Part shown: piece after piece, positions 9,394-16,616 of the stretch | Position numbering within the stretch: position 1 is the stretch's first letter | How the letters are laid out: each line of letters begins with the position of its first letter | Virus record (IMG/VR): IMGVR_UViG_3300027365_000062 | Span: 1-23,459 of that record | DNA: 23,459 nt | Strand: one strand, 5' to 3' | DNA from: a virus | Position numbers and translations under genes: made by a program | Notes under the pieces: model-generated | Database searches by the model: none | Told to the model about the DNA's origin: nothing | Seen by the model: the letters and a program-made list of their open reading frames with translations, nothing else

Positions 9394-9423
9394 ATTATCG
9401 CTGCAATTCATAGTCATCGGCAA
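9394..9423 (-). promoter_or_regulatory. Candidate promoter for the adaptor-nozzle unit
   Basis: On the minus strand TTGCCG (9423-9418) and GATAAT (9399-9394) are 18 bases apart, just after the hairpin at 9429-9450 and about 55 bases before the adaptor ATG at 9340. The same TTGCCG box is seen in the candidate at 17978-18006. The rest of the 113-base gap shows only a GGAG ribosome site. Confidence 0.5.
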
Positions 9424-9428
9424 GGTGG

Positions 9429-9450
9429 CAAAAACCTGGGAGGCTTTTTG
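9429..9450 (-). terminator. Weak terminator-like hairpin after the lysozyme gene
   Basis: On the minus strand CAAAAAGCCT, CCC and AGGTTTTTG form an imperfect stem (one bulged G) around a 3-base loop, immediately after the lysozyme stop. The A tract, short GC stem and T tract also fit a small intrinsic terminator readable in both directions. Strength is doubtful because the GC part is only three pairs. Confidence 0.4.
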
Positions 9451-9453
9451 CTT

Positions 9454-9969
9454 TTAACTCAGGAACAGAGAAATCTCGGCTTCACGGCGTTTGACCAGCC
9501 CGGGGAGAACCTTGCCGCCGCCCTTGGTCCAAGCCCGGAACGCCTCGGCTGCGCCAGCCCAATCGCCCCGGTTGGCCTTCATGCGGATGGTGCTGCGCTG
9601 GAGGTTGCCTAAACCGAAGTTAAAGGAAATGCTGACCAGAGCGTCAAAGCTGCCTTGACGCCCAACCACGCCGGGAACAAGACGAAGAACACCCCGTTCA
9701 AAATTTCCGACATCAACTCGGAATAGTTCGTCGATCTCCTCTTTTGTCCAGACACGGTTGTCCTCCGGTTTCAGTGGGAACTCACTGCGGATCATGGGGA
9801 TGTCCTCTTTGGTCTTGCCCGGTGGCCGGACCATGGGGAGCCTGATCTGCTCTTGGTACAAGACGTGGCCGTAGCCAATCGTCCAGATGTGCGCCGGGCA
9901 AAGGTAGGGCCGAGAGCGCTTGCCCTCGAACCGGTGCATCAGGTCTTCACCTGCCTTGCTCAGTTTCAC
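9454..9969 (-). CDS. GH24 lysozyme (endolysin, T4-type muramidase)
   Basis: A 171-residue protein with the phage lysozyme signature: Glu15 in HRFEGKRSRPYLCPAHIWT, then TIGYGH at 30-35. Comparing with T4 lysozyme (Glu11, Asp20, Thr26), the matching residues are Glu15, Cys24 and Thr30, so the catalytic Asp is replaced by Cys. T4 D20C is reported to keep activity, so the enzyme is probably functional. It would cut peptidoglycan between MurNAc and GlcNAc. The start is a GTG overlapping the holin stop (GTGA); the next ATG (Met11) would remove part of the first helix. No signal peptide or SAR helix is present, so holin-dependent export is expected. An insertion near 50-70 lengthens the usual lobe loop. 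Confidence 0.93.
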   Translation of the reverse strand: MKLSKAGEDLMHRFEGKRSRPYLCPAHIWTIGYGHVLYQEQIRLPMVRPPGKTKEDIPMIRSEFPLKPEDNRVWTKEEIDELFRVDVGNFERGVLRLVPGVVGRQGSFDALVSISFNFGLGNLQRSTIRMKANRGDWAGAAEAFRAWTKGGGKVLPGLVKRREAEISLFLS

Positions 9970-10469
9970 TTCTTGCTCCAGCCGCGAGAGCCAAACCAGA
10001 AACCGATGATGCCGCCCAGCATGGCCATTTCGTCAGCACTGAAAATCAGGTCGGCGTACTTGATGACGTCATCAATGCTGGTGATCAGGCCGGGGTGATT
10101 CCACAGATACCAGGCCATGAATCCGTTGATCAAAACCAGCTCAAGGACAAAAATGTAGGTCACCGTAGGGCGCACAGTGCCCACGTAGTTGGAAACCCAT
10201 GTGGAAGCCTTCTCAAGCACCTTCTCGTCGTGCGAGAGCGCCGCCTCAGTCATTCGGGCGTCAGTCTCCATCTGGACTTGATCGGTGCGGACCTCTTCGA
10301 TCTTCAGTTGGGCAGCGAAGCCCTGCGCGGCCATAGCCAGCTCGCGCTCGTTCTGCAGCGCCGCCAGCCGAAGCTCGTGCGCTTGGTCGGCCTTGTTCTG
10401 GAAGAACTCCAGCAGCTTCGGGAGACCGGAGATCAGCAGACCCCCAAGAGTTGAGAAAAGTGAAAGCAT
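9966..10469 (-). CDS. Putative holin (3-TM, GTA-holin-like)
   Basis: A 167-residue protein counted from the ATG at 10469; a TTG three bases further upstream is possible but less likely. It has a hydrophobic N-terminal segment (LGGLLISGLPKLLEFF), a charged Ala/Glu-rich helix (about 28-90) and two membrane helices at about 103-123 (TYIFVLELVLINGFMAWYL) and 143-160. This layout, with the TVRPTVTY stretch before the second helix, resembles the 3-TM holins of gene-transfer agents and related phages. It lies directly upstream of the lysozyme and overlaps its start as GTGA. By family role it would open the inner membrane to release the lysozyme, which lacks a signal peptide. Confidence 0.7.
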   Translation of the reverse strand: MLSLFSTLGGLLISGLPKLLEFFQNKADQAHELRLAALQNERELAMAAQGFAAQLKIEEVRTDQVQMETDARMTEAALSHDEKVLEKASTWVSNYVGTVRPTVTYIFVLELVLINGFMAWYLWNHPGLITSIDDVIKYADLIFSADEMAMLGGIIGFWFGSRGWSKK

Positions 10470-11086
10470 CAATTACCCCTTTTGGTTAGCATGGCGCTGG
10501 CAATCTCCAGCATGAATTTTACTTGTTCAAGGTTTTCTGGCTCCTGCGGCCAGCCGACCGTAACCTGCCCCACAAACCTGTGGCTGTCCGGTGGAACGCT
10601 CACCCGGCAGGTGAAGCCCACGCCCTTCTCGATGTACCACAGACCTACCTCGGACTGAGCGTAGCGGTACTCGCTGCAGGGAATATCGTTGGTCATCAGC
10701 TTGATGACGTCGTTGTTGTTGGCGGTGTTCTGGCTGAACAAACCCACGTCAATGTCTTCAATGGTCTTGTCCCTGCCGTCCTTCGTGTAGGCCTTGTACA
10801 GCACCCGGCTGTTGAACAGGGGGTTGACCTTAAACACGGCCACCACCGTGGCACCTGTCTTTTTGAGCAGCATGGCGCTGGCGTCGTCCGCACGGTCGGT
10901 GTTGATCTCGGGGAGCTTCTTGGACTCCTTGTAGGCGTCCATCATGAAGGTTTGGTTTTGCCACAGGAAGTAGCCAGCGAAGGCCACCACGCCCATGAGC
11001 AAAATGGCAAACAGCTTGAACGGCGAGTCCACATACCCGAGCACTTTGTCGAGGGTGGTGTTGGCGTTTAGCTTCTCGTCGCTCAT
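10469..11086 (-). CDS. Inner-membrane protein with periplasmic domain, unknown function
   Basis: A 205-residue protein with a short polar N-terminus, one membrane helix at about 24-42 (KLFAILLMGVVAFAGYFLW) and a long C-terminal domain of about 160 residues that would lie in the periplasm. The domain holds two Cys at 137 and 160 that could form a disulfide there. No family is recognised. The layout (N-terminal anchor and periplasmic domain) is what an i-spanin or a lysis inhibitor such as T4 RI or T would show, but no coiled coil typical of Rz is seen. It overlaps the previous gene by ATGA and the holin candidate by TGATG. Confidence 0.75.
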   Translation of the reverse strand: MSDEKLNANTTLDKVLGYVDSPFKLFAILLMGVVAFAGYFLWQNQTFMMDAYKESKKLPEINTDRADDASAMLLKKTGATVVAVFKVNPLFNSRVLYKAYTKDGRDKTIEDIDVGLFSQNTANNNDVIKLMTNDIPCSEYRYAQSEVGLWYIEKGVGFTCRVSVPPDSHRFVGQVTVGWPQEPENLEQVKFMLEIASAMLTKRGN

Positions 11087-11529
11087 CGCAGGTGCTTCAT
11101 GTAGATGACAAAACCGCCGACCATCAGGCCAGCCAAGACAATAGTCGCCATGCCGATGGCGATGTACTCGGCCATCTTTTCAAGGTCTTCCTTGCGCTTC
11201 TTGGCCTCACGGGCTGCAGCCTCTTTGGCCTCTCTGCGCTTGCGTGCCGCTGCGGCTTGGAAATTCTGCCAGTCACCCCACATGCCCGGGCGACCTGCGT
11301 AGACCATGCGCTCGCGCAAATCTTCTTCCTGCTGCCGGAGCTGCTCCAGCGCCATAAACTCTTCGAGGTCAGAGCCGCCGCCCTTTTTATTGGCTTTTTC
11401 CTGAATCTTGGCTTTGTTGTCGAAGTAATCAAAGACCCGCGAGCCGAGCTGGTGTAGCTCTTTACCGTTGGCCAGCGCACCTTTTATTACTGCAAAGGCC
11501 GCATTGGCGGCGGCGATTTCGGCAAGCAT
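11083..11529 (-). CDS. Coiled-coil protein with C-terminal membrane anchor
   Basis: A 148-residue protein with an Ala-rich N-terminal helix (1-30), a Lys-rich linker around KKGGGSD (48-54), a strongly charged Ala/Arg/Lys/Glu coiled coil at about 85-118, and one membrane helix at 122-144 (IAIGMATIVLAGLMVGGFVIY) ending in MKHLR. The C-terminal tail anchor puts the bulk in the cytoplasm, the reverse of an i-spanin. Such proteins are seen beside lysis genes in environmental phages, from memory, without a known role. It starts right after the 32-residue gene and overlaps the next gene by ATGA. Confidence 0.75.
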   Translation of the reverse strand: MLAEIAAANAAFAVIKGALANGKELHQLGSRVFDYFDNKAKIQEKANKKGGGSDLEEFMALEQLRQQEEDLRERMVYAGRPGMWGDWQNFQAAAARKRREAKEAAAREAKKRKEDLEKMAEYIAIGMATIVLAGLMVGGFVIYMKHLR

Positions 11530-11628
11530 TTACAGCCTCCATACAAACGGCAAAATTATGCTTGTGGACCAAACAACAAACCCAATCAAAAGGGCCGCTG
11601 CAATGAATGCAACAGCCCAATCTCTCAT
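11530..11628 (-). CDS. 32-residue single-helix membrane protein
   Basis: A tiny open frame starting at the ATG at 11628, overlapping the lipoprotein stop as ATGA, and ending with TAA directly before the next ATG (TAAATG). It codes for 32 residues with an N-terminal MRDW, a hydrophobic stretch at residues 5-29 (VAFIAAALLIGFVVW within it) and an Arg near the end. Without this gene there would be an unexplained 96-base gap in a cassette that is otherwise gapless. Single-helix proteins of this size in lysis regions may be holin-like, antiholin-like or lysis-timing proteins; none of these is shown here. Confidence 0.65.
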   Translation of the reverse strand: MRDWAVAFIAAALLIGFVVWSTSIILPFVWRL

Positions 11629-12218
11629 GGCACCGTAGTGGTGTTTGTTGTGGTCACGGTATCCGTGCTGGTCACCACAGTTGGAGTAGCCGTATTGTCA
11701 GTAATACCGCCACCAGCAAGGCGACCACTGTTGCCAGAGTTTGACCCACTGTTTGCTCCAATCGAGTAAGAACCCGCACCGATCACGCCTGTGCCGCTCA
11801 AGGTCACGTTGGCCGCTGGTGCTTGAATCTGCGATGCGATGCCCACGAACGCTGCGTTGGTACTGATGCCCAAAGCTGTCGCGTTGTCAGACTGACGCAT
11901 ACCCAAGCTGGTCTGCTTGTTGATTGTGTACACCTGCCCTATGGTTGGCAGGAGCAAACCAGTCCACTGCATGGCGTAATCGGCCCAGTTCTTGGGGGCG
12001 GCAATCTGCGTGTTCTGCTGACCGCCACCCATCTGCAGTGACATGACCGCAGCAACCTTGGCCGTGGTGTCACCTTGCTTGGCGATGTCTGCCAGAGCTT
12101 GATAACGGGCTGTTTGGGCCGCTGCTTGAGCTTTGTGGGCATCGGCATAGGCTTGGTACTCTTTTGTCGCGCAGCCTGTCAGGGCCACGGAGCAGACGGC
12201 AAGGGCAAGTAGTTTCAT
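11625..12218 (-). CDS. Phage lipoprotein of unknown function
   Basis: A 197-residue predicted lipoprotein. Starting at the ATG at 12218 gives a clear signal peptide (MKLLALAVCSVALTGC) with lipobox LTGC and Cys16 as the lipidated residue. The upstream extension to 12488 is a shadow of the two previous genes. After Cys16 come an Ala/Gln-rich helix (about 20-60), a central region, and a Gly/Ser/Asn/Thr-rich tail from about 150. Lying between the fibre block and the lysozyme, it could act as an outer-membrane part of lysis (o-spanin-like) or as a superinfection-exclusion lipoprotein; it is longer than, and not Pro-rich like, classical Rz1. It overlaps both neighbours by four bases (ATGA). Confidence 0.75.
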   Translation of the reverse strand: MKLLALAVCSVALTGCATKEYQAYADAHKAQAAAQTARYQALADIAKQGDTTAKVAAVMSLQMGGGQQNTQIAAPKNWADYAMQWTGLLLPTIGQVYTINKQTSLGMRQSDNATALGISTNAAFVGIASQIQAPAANVTLSGTGVIGAGSYSIGANSGSNSGNSGRLAGGGITDNTATPTVVTSTDTVTTTNTTTVP

Positions 12219-12376
12219 TTTGGCTCCACGGCCTCTTGAGGCACAGCGACTTGTGGGGACACTTGCTCTTGCAGGGCTTGGATGATCTGGAACACTTCGC
12301 CATAGGGGCGAGTGCCGAGGTAACCCAAGATGCCTTGCATCAGGCTGAGTTTGACTGTGACGTCTTGATCGTTCAT
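12215..12376 (-). CDS. Small 53-residue phage protein
   Basis: A short gene coding for 53 residues, beginning MNDQDVTVKLSLMQGILGYL and ending with AVPQEAVEPK. It is bounded by ATGA overlaps on both sides (12373-12376 and 12215-12218), which strongly supports it being real. The sequence suggests one amphipathic helix pair (residues 8-38) with a Gln/Pro-rich tail and no membrane segment. A similar short protein occurs after fibre genes in other environmental phages, from memory, without known function. It opens the run of overlapping genes that leads to the holin and lysozyme. Confidence 0.7.
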   Translation of the reverse strand: MNDQDVTVKLSLMQGILGYLGTRPYGEVFQIIQALQEQVSPQVAVPQEAVEPK

Positions 12377-12678
12377 GTTGCGCTCCAAGGAAGGCCGGAC
12401 TCTTGTACGGGGTTGATCTGTGCGTCAATTTGGCTTTGCAAGCTGGCTTCAACAGTGTCTTTGCCAAGCGAGTTTTGCACCCAGCCAACCACCTGTGCTT
12501 CGGTCAATTGGTCGTAGGGGATGAATGTCTCACCGGGCTGCTCTTGGTAGCCCACAGTGCCGTAGGTATTGGCGCTGTATGTGCCATCAGTGGCAGACAC
12601 GTTGTAATGCACTGTGACCACGAAACCATCAGAGGTTAGGCGATCCATTTGCGAGATTGTCCAGAGGTAGGTTGTCAT
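12373..12678 (-). CDS. DUF7936-like phage protein
   Basis: A 101-residue soluble protein with the pattern TYLWTISQMDRLTSDGFVV at the start, YSANTYGTVGY in the middle, and PYDQLTEAQVVGWVQNSLG followed by an INPVQESGLPW end. From memory this matches a widespread phage family annotated as DUF7936, found beside fibre genes. The N-terminal half is beta-like and the C-terminal half helical. The function is unknown; its position after the two fibres suggests a fibre-assembly or baseplate-related role. The ATG has AAGGAA eight bases upstream, and the stop overlaps the next start as ATGA. Confidence 0.8.
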   Translation of the reverse strand: MTTYLWTISQMDRLTSDGFVVTVHYNVSATDGTYSANTYGTVGYQEQPGETFIPYDQLTEAQVVGWVQNSLGKDTVEASLQSQIDAQINPVQESGLPWSAT

Positions 12679-12687
12679 GGTGGTTCC

Positions 12688-14127
12688 TTAGTTAGATTCG
12701 AGGGCCGCAACACGGGCGCGGAGGGATTGGATTTCAGCAACAAGGTCTGCAATGACTTCAGGTGTGCTTGGCTGCATTTGCTGGTAGACAGGCTTACCTT
12801 CAGCATCCACGGCATCTTTGCTGCCTGTAACGCTACCTGCATACACCTCTTGGAATTGGTGCGCCAAGAAGCCGCGAGTGCGTGAGCCATCAGCGTTCCA
12901 TGTGTACTCAACAGGCTGCAAGGCATCAATACGCTGACCTGCATCAGCCACAGGACCAATGACAGTTTTCAGGCGGTAGTCGGATGTGGTGTTGTAAGTA
13001 GTTAAAACAGTTGTAACGGTAATAGAGCCAACTTGGGTGCTTGCACGCCTAAAAAGAACAACGCCTCCGTCACTGCTTTCACGATTGAAGTTTGCTGCTT
13101 CTGCGTTGGCATTTGTGACAGTTATACCGTCTGCTTTTGCGACAAAACCAGACGTTCCTATTGAGGTTGTTGTTTTCCCCACCAGCAAATTCCCGCTGGA
13201 GTCGATACGGGCACGTTCTGCAACTAAATCGCCAGCAGGAGCGGTATAAAAACGAAGTTCACCAGCATCTGTTGTGCCAACGCTATACCCACGAATCGCA
13301 GCTTTAGTGTAAACGCCAGCAGGGAATCTGATTTCTTGATAGCCGCCGTTAACTGCGCTCGCAGCGCTTAGGACAATATTTCCACGCACATCCAACTTAT
13401 CCGCAGGCGAAGTCGTCCCAATCCCCAGACCTGTGCTGGTCAGGCGCATTTGTTCGGCGGGGGTAGAGCCAAGTCCAAACTTGATTGCGCCACTTGCATT
13501 GCTGCTGTAAATGTTCAGGGCAGATGCCGCAGTGCCCAACAGAGGCTGACCCGCTGCAATCATTCCAAAAGAACTGGCAGCAGAGCCAAAAACACCAAGA
13601 CCAATTGTGGTGTTTGCATCGTTGGAAGCAGTGGCGTTAAAGACCTGCGCTGTGCTGCTTGTAGCCTTGAAATTTCCCGCTGTTGCAGCAGACGTTGTGG
13701 ATGTCAACACCGTCCCATCAAACGTCAGCGCAGACCCCGTGGTCAGGACTTTGCTGCCGTTCAAGTAGGCCACGCCGTTGGCTGTGCCGCCGGAGAGGGT
13801 GAGCGCCCCGGACATGGTGACCGCAGCCAGGCCCGTGAGGTTCCCCGAGTCGTCCAAGATGCCAACCGAGTTTTGCACCAGCTTGCCGGTGGTGGTGTCA
13901 AAACGCACCAGCGCGTTGTCGGTGGACGAGGCCGGACCGACCACATCACCGCTTGCACCGGCCTTGGTGGCCAGCACCTGCACTACGCCCAGGTTGTCCT
14001 TGTAGAACAGCTTGCCGTCCGTGATGTTGATGCTCAACTCACCGTTGGCCAGATTCCCCGCCGTTGGCGCTGCAGCAGCAGTGGTGGAGTGGTAGAGCTG
14101 AATGGGTGTGAAGCCTGCTTGAGACAT
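12688..14127 (-). CDS. Tail fibre/spike with C-terminal S74 intramolecular chaperone
   Basis: A 479-residue fibre protein starting at the ATG at 14127, which has AGAGGA about seven bases upstream; the start at 14175 would overlap the previous gene without a ribosome site. The first 40 residues (FTPIQLYHSTTAAAAPTAGN) resemble common fibre N-termini. The end carries a peptidase S74 domain: TSDYRLK near 381-387 supplies the Ser382/Lys387 pair spaced five residues apart as in endosialidase-type chaperones, followed by RTRGFLAHQFQEVY and a C-terminal coiled coil (VIADLVAEIQSLRARVAAL). Such domains drive trimer folding and then cut themselves off. GC content drops in the middle of the gene, suggesting module exchange. 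It probably binds the host receptor together with, or instead of, the 822-residue fibre. Confidence 0.9.
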   Translation of the reverse strand: MSQAGFTPIQLYHSTTAAAAPTAGNLANGELSINITDGKLFYKDNLGVVQVLATKAGASGDVVGPASSTDNALVRFDTTTGKLVQNSVGILDDSGNLTGLAAVTMSGALTLSGGTANGVAYLNGSKVLTTGSALTFDGTVLTSTTSAATAGNFKATSSTAQVFNATASNDANTTIGLGVFGSAASSFGMIAAGQPLLGTAASALNIYSSNASGAIKFGLGSTPAEQMRLTSTGLGIGTTSPADKLDVRGNIVLSAASAVNGGYQEIRFPAGVYTKAAIRGYSVGTTDAGELRFYTAPAGDLVAERARIDSSGNLLVGKTTTSIGTSGFVAKADGITVTNANAEAANFNRESSDGGVVLFRRASTQVGSITVTTVLTTYNTTSDYRLKTVIGPVADAGQRIDALQPVEYTWNADGSRTRGFLAHQFQEVYAGSVTGSKDAVDAEGKPVYQQMQPSTPEVIADLVAEIQSLRARVAALESN

Positions 14128-14144
14128 AATTTTTCCTCTGAAAT

Positions 14145-16613
14145 TTAGAACGTGCCACCGGAAATGCCGGACCACGTTGGTGCGCCCGAGCCTGCCGACG
14201 TGAGCACCTGACCGGCCGTGCCGTTGGGAATAAATGCCGTTGCGCCTGCGCCGGACTGGTACGGGATCTGGGAGGCCGCGCCGCCCGCCAGGTTGGTGGC
14301 CGAGGTCGCGTTGCCCGACAGCGAGGCCGTGATGGTCCCGGCGCTGAAGTTGCCCGAGGCGTCACGCGCCACGACCTTCGAGGCCGTGTTGGCCGATGTG
14401 GCGTCCACGTCAAATGTGCGAGCTGCTGAGCCGTTGTAGGTGCCGGTGGATGTGAGATAAGCTCCCGCCGTCAACGCGTTGACCACAGACCCGGCCTGCG
14501 TGGCAGAGCCAACAGACAGCGTCGATTGGGCCGCGTTCTCCCAGCGTTGATCCACAGCGTCATAAACGATGACATCGCCTGCAGACAGCGTGCCAAACTG
14601 AACGTTGCCATCGGTGCCGCCCAGAACAGAGCCAAAAGATGGCCGCACGAACAAGATGCCGTTTGCCACACCGACGTTCACCACCGCCGCCATGATGGCG
14701 ATGGCGTTAGGCGTGACGGGCTTGGTCTTGGTTAGGCCTCCAGCCACAGCCGGGTTGAAGTACAGAACCTGGCCCTGCGTCCAAGCCTCTGCGCCGCCAG
14801 TGGTGTTGATGCCTTTGACCTCGCCAAACTCAACGACGGTGATCCAGTCGTTTGTCGCGCCCGTTTGCATGGCCACGCCAAGGATGTAGTTGGACTGGTC
14901 TGCGGTCAGTCCGGTGGCGGGAGCCGCCGTCAAGCCGCCGCTCGAACCGAGCGTGCCGGTGAACATCATCACCTGGCCCTTGGTTGCGGCTGCGCTGAGT
15001 CTGACCCGGTAGTACATCTCTTCACCGATGTGCTGGACCACTGCGCCGTTCATCTGGAATGACAGCGTCTGGAACATATCGGCGGGGTCGTAGTACAGAC
15101 GCCCGGTGGCATCAACCACGGTGGCAGTGGTGTCGAACTGAATGAAATCAGGCGAAGAGATGCCGCCCGTCACCCCGGTCATGGAGGTGATGTCGTTGTT
15201 CGCCCCCAGCACCGCCGCCGACAGGTTTGCGCGCGCCGTGGCCGCTGTTGTGGCCCCGGTACCGCCGTTGGCCACAACCAGGGTGCCGCCCAGCGTCACA
15301 GCGCCCGTGGTGGCCGTTGCGGGCGTCAGGCCAGTGGTACCCCCATCCCAGCTTAAAACGCCCGTGTTGGCAATCGTGACCGCCGTGGAGCCGTTGTAAG
15401 ACGTTCCCGACAGGCCGGTGCCAATCGTCAGCGCCGCAGACGCCGTGGCCGTCACCGTGATCGAGCCGCCAAGCGACACAGGCGTGCCGTTGATCGTGAC
15501 CGATGAAAAGCTCAGCGCCGCATTGGGGATGTTCGACAGCGTGTTCAACGACGCGTCGATGGTCTTGTTTGTGATCGCCTGCGCCCCGGTCAGCGTCACC
15601 CCGTCCGTGATGCCGTAGCCCGCAATCGTGGTGGGCGTGCCGGTCACGTTGGACCATGCAGGCGTCACAGCCGTGGTGCTGGCGCTGGTCACCACGCCCT
15701 TGCTGTTTACAACCAGGACAGGCACCAACGCGCCCGAGCCGTAGGTGTTGGCCACAACGCCCGAGGCAGGCAGGTCGGCGTTCACCATGGCCCGGAATGT
15801 CGGGTCGGCATTTCCACCCGCAGTCGGCCCTGCAAAAAACGTGTTGGCCGGTACCGGGGCCACGATCAGCGTTGAGCCCCACGTGGGCGCGCCTGAGCCG
15901 CCCGACACCAGGACTTGGCCCAAGGTGCCCTGGGGGCCAATGTAGAGGCCGTCGGCCCCGGACCACACCACCGCGCCTGGCTGCATCGTCAGGCTGCGAC
16001 CGGTACCGCCTTGGTCAATCGGCAAAATGCCGTCGACCTGCGTCTGATCGGCCAGGTTAACCGCTGGGTGCCTGTGGTCCGAGCGCGAGAGGGTCAGCGC
16101 CGTGCCGACCGTGCCCGAGTTGTTCAGCGCCAGCGGGGCGCTTGTGCCATACGACGCGGCAAGGGTCACGTTCGAGGACAGCGGCCCGCCGCCCGTCAGC
16201 CCGTTGCCAGCGATCACCTCGCGCGAGGTGGGCACAAAGCCTGTGATCGACAGCGGCACCTGAGTGGCTGCCATCACGCGGCCCGTGGCGTCAACGGTGA
16301 ACTGAGGCACGTTGGTGCCGTCGCCATAAACCCCAGGCGTCACGCCAGAGGCCGCAAGCTCCGTGGTACCGATGCCGCCAGGCGCGACCGACAGGGTCAC
16401 GTTTGACGACAGCGCGCCGCCACCGGCCAGGCCCGTGCCCGCGATCACCTGGCGAGTGAGGGGCACGCCTGCGACGTTGAGCAGGTCACCGGCACGGATT
16501 TTGTAGGTCACCCCCTGATAAACCCCGATCAGCAACGAGTCCTCAGACGCCACAGGGGCGTCGGGCAGTTGCGTAATCCGGGTCGGGATGAGGTTTGATG
16601 GAACAGTTGCCAT
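14145..16613 (-). CDS. Large tail fibre protein
   Basis: An 822-residue protein rich in Gly, Thr, Ala, Val and Asn. The N-terminal part (SNLIPTRITQLPDAPVASED) is a typical particle-binding fibre start. Two near-repeats follow: GTGLAGGGALSSNVTLS near residue 58 and GNGLTGGGPLSSNVTLA near 135. Later come GGTGATTAATARANL, a module common to phage fibres, two copies of a GQVL-SGAPTW motif, and the end GISGGTF. By family knowledge such trimeric beta-rich fibres bind the host surface. No enzymatic domain or S74 chaperone is seen. The ATG lies three bases after the previous TAA and has only a weak GTGGA site, so coupling to the upstream gene is likely. The same GGTF ending occurs in the 399-residue fibre at 7515-8714. 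Confidence 0.85.
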   Translation of the reverse strand: MATVPSNLIPTRITQLPDAPVASEDSLLIGVYQGVTYKIRAGDLLNVAGVPLTRQVIAGTGLAGGGALSSNVTLSVAPGGIGTTELAASGVTPGVYGDGTNVPQFTVDATGRVMAATQVPLSITGFVPTSREVIAGNGLTGGGPLSSNVTLAASYGTSAPLALNNSGTVGTALTLSRSDHRHPAVNLADQTQVDGILPIDQGGTGRSLTMQPGAVVWSGADGLYIGPQGTLGQVLVSGGSGAPTWGSTLIVAPVPANTFFAGPTAGGNADPTFRAMVNADLPASGVVANTYGSGALVPVLVVNSKGVVTSASTTAVTPAWSNVTGTPTTIAGYGITDGVTLTGAQAITNKTIDASLNTLSNIPNAALSFSSVTINGTPVSLGGSITVTATASAALTIGTGLSGTSYNGSTAVTIANTGVLSWDGGTTGLTPATATTGAVTLGGTLVVANGGTGATTAATARANLSAAVLGANNDITSMTGVTGGISSPDFIQFDTTATVVDATGRLYYDPADMFQTLSFQMNGAVVQHIGEEMYYRVRLSAAATKGQVMMFTGTLGSSGGLTAAPATGLTADQSNYILGVAMQTGATNDWITVVEFGEVKGINTTGGAEAWTQGQVLYFNPAVAGGLTKTKPVTPNAIAIMAAVVNVGVANGILFVRPSFGSVLGGTDGNVQFGTLSAGDVIVYDAVDQRWENAAQSTLSVGSATQAGSVVNALTAGAYLTSTGTYNGSAARTFDVDATSANTASKVVARDASGNFSAGTITASLSGNATSATNLAGGAASQIPYQSGAGATAFIPNGTAGQVLTSAGSGAPTWSGISGGTF

Positions 16614-16616
16614 TTT

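Noticed and set aside
12219-12488. N-terminal extension of the lipoprotein to 12488
   Set aside because: It would bury the signal peptide inside the protein and overlap two other genes; the ATG at 12218 gives a proper lipobox.
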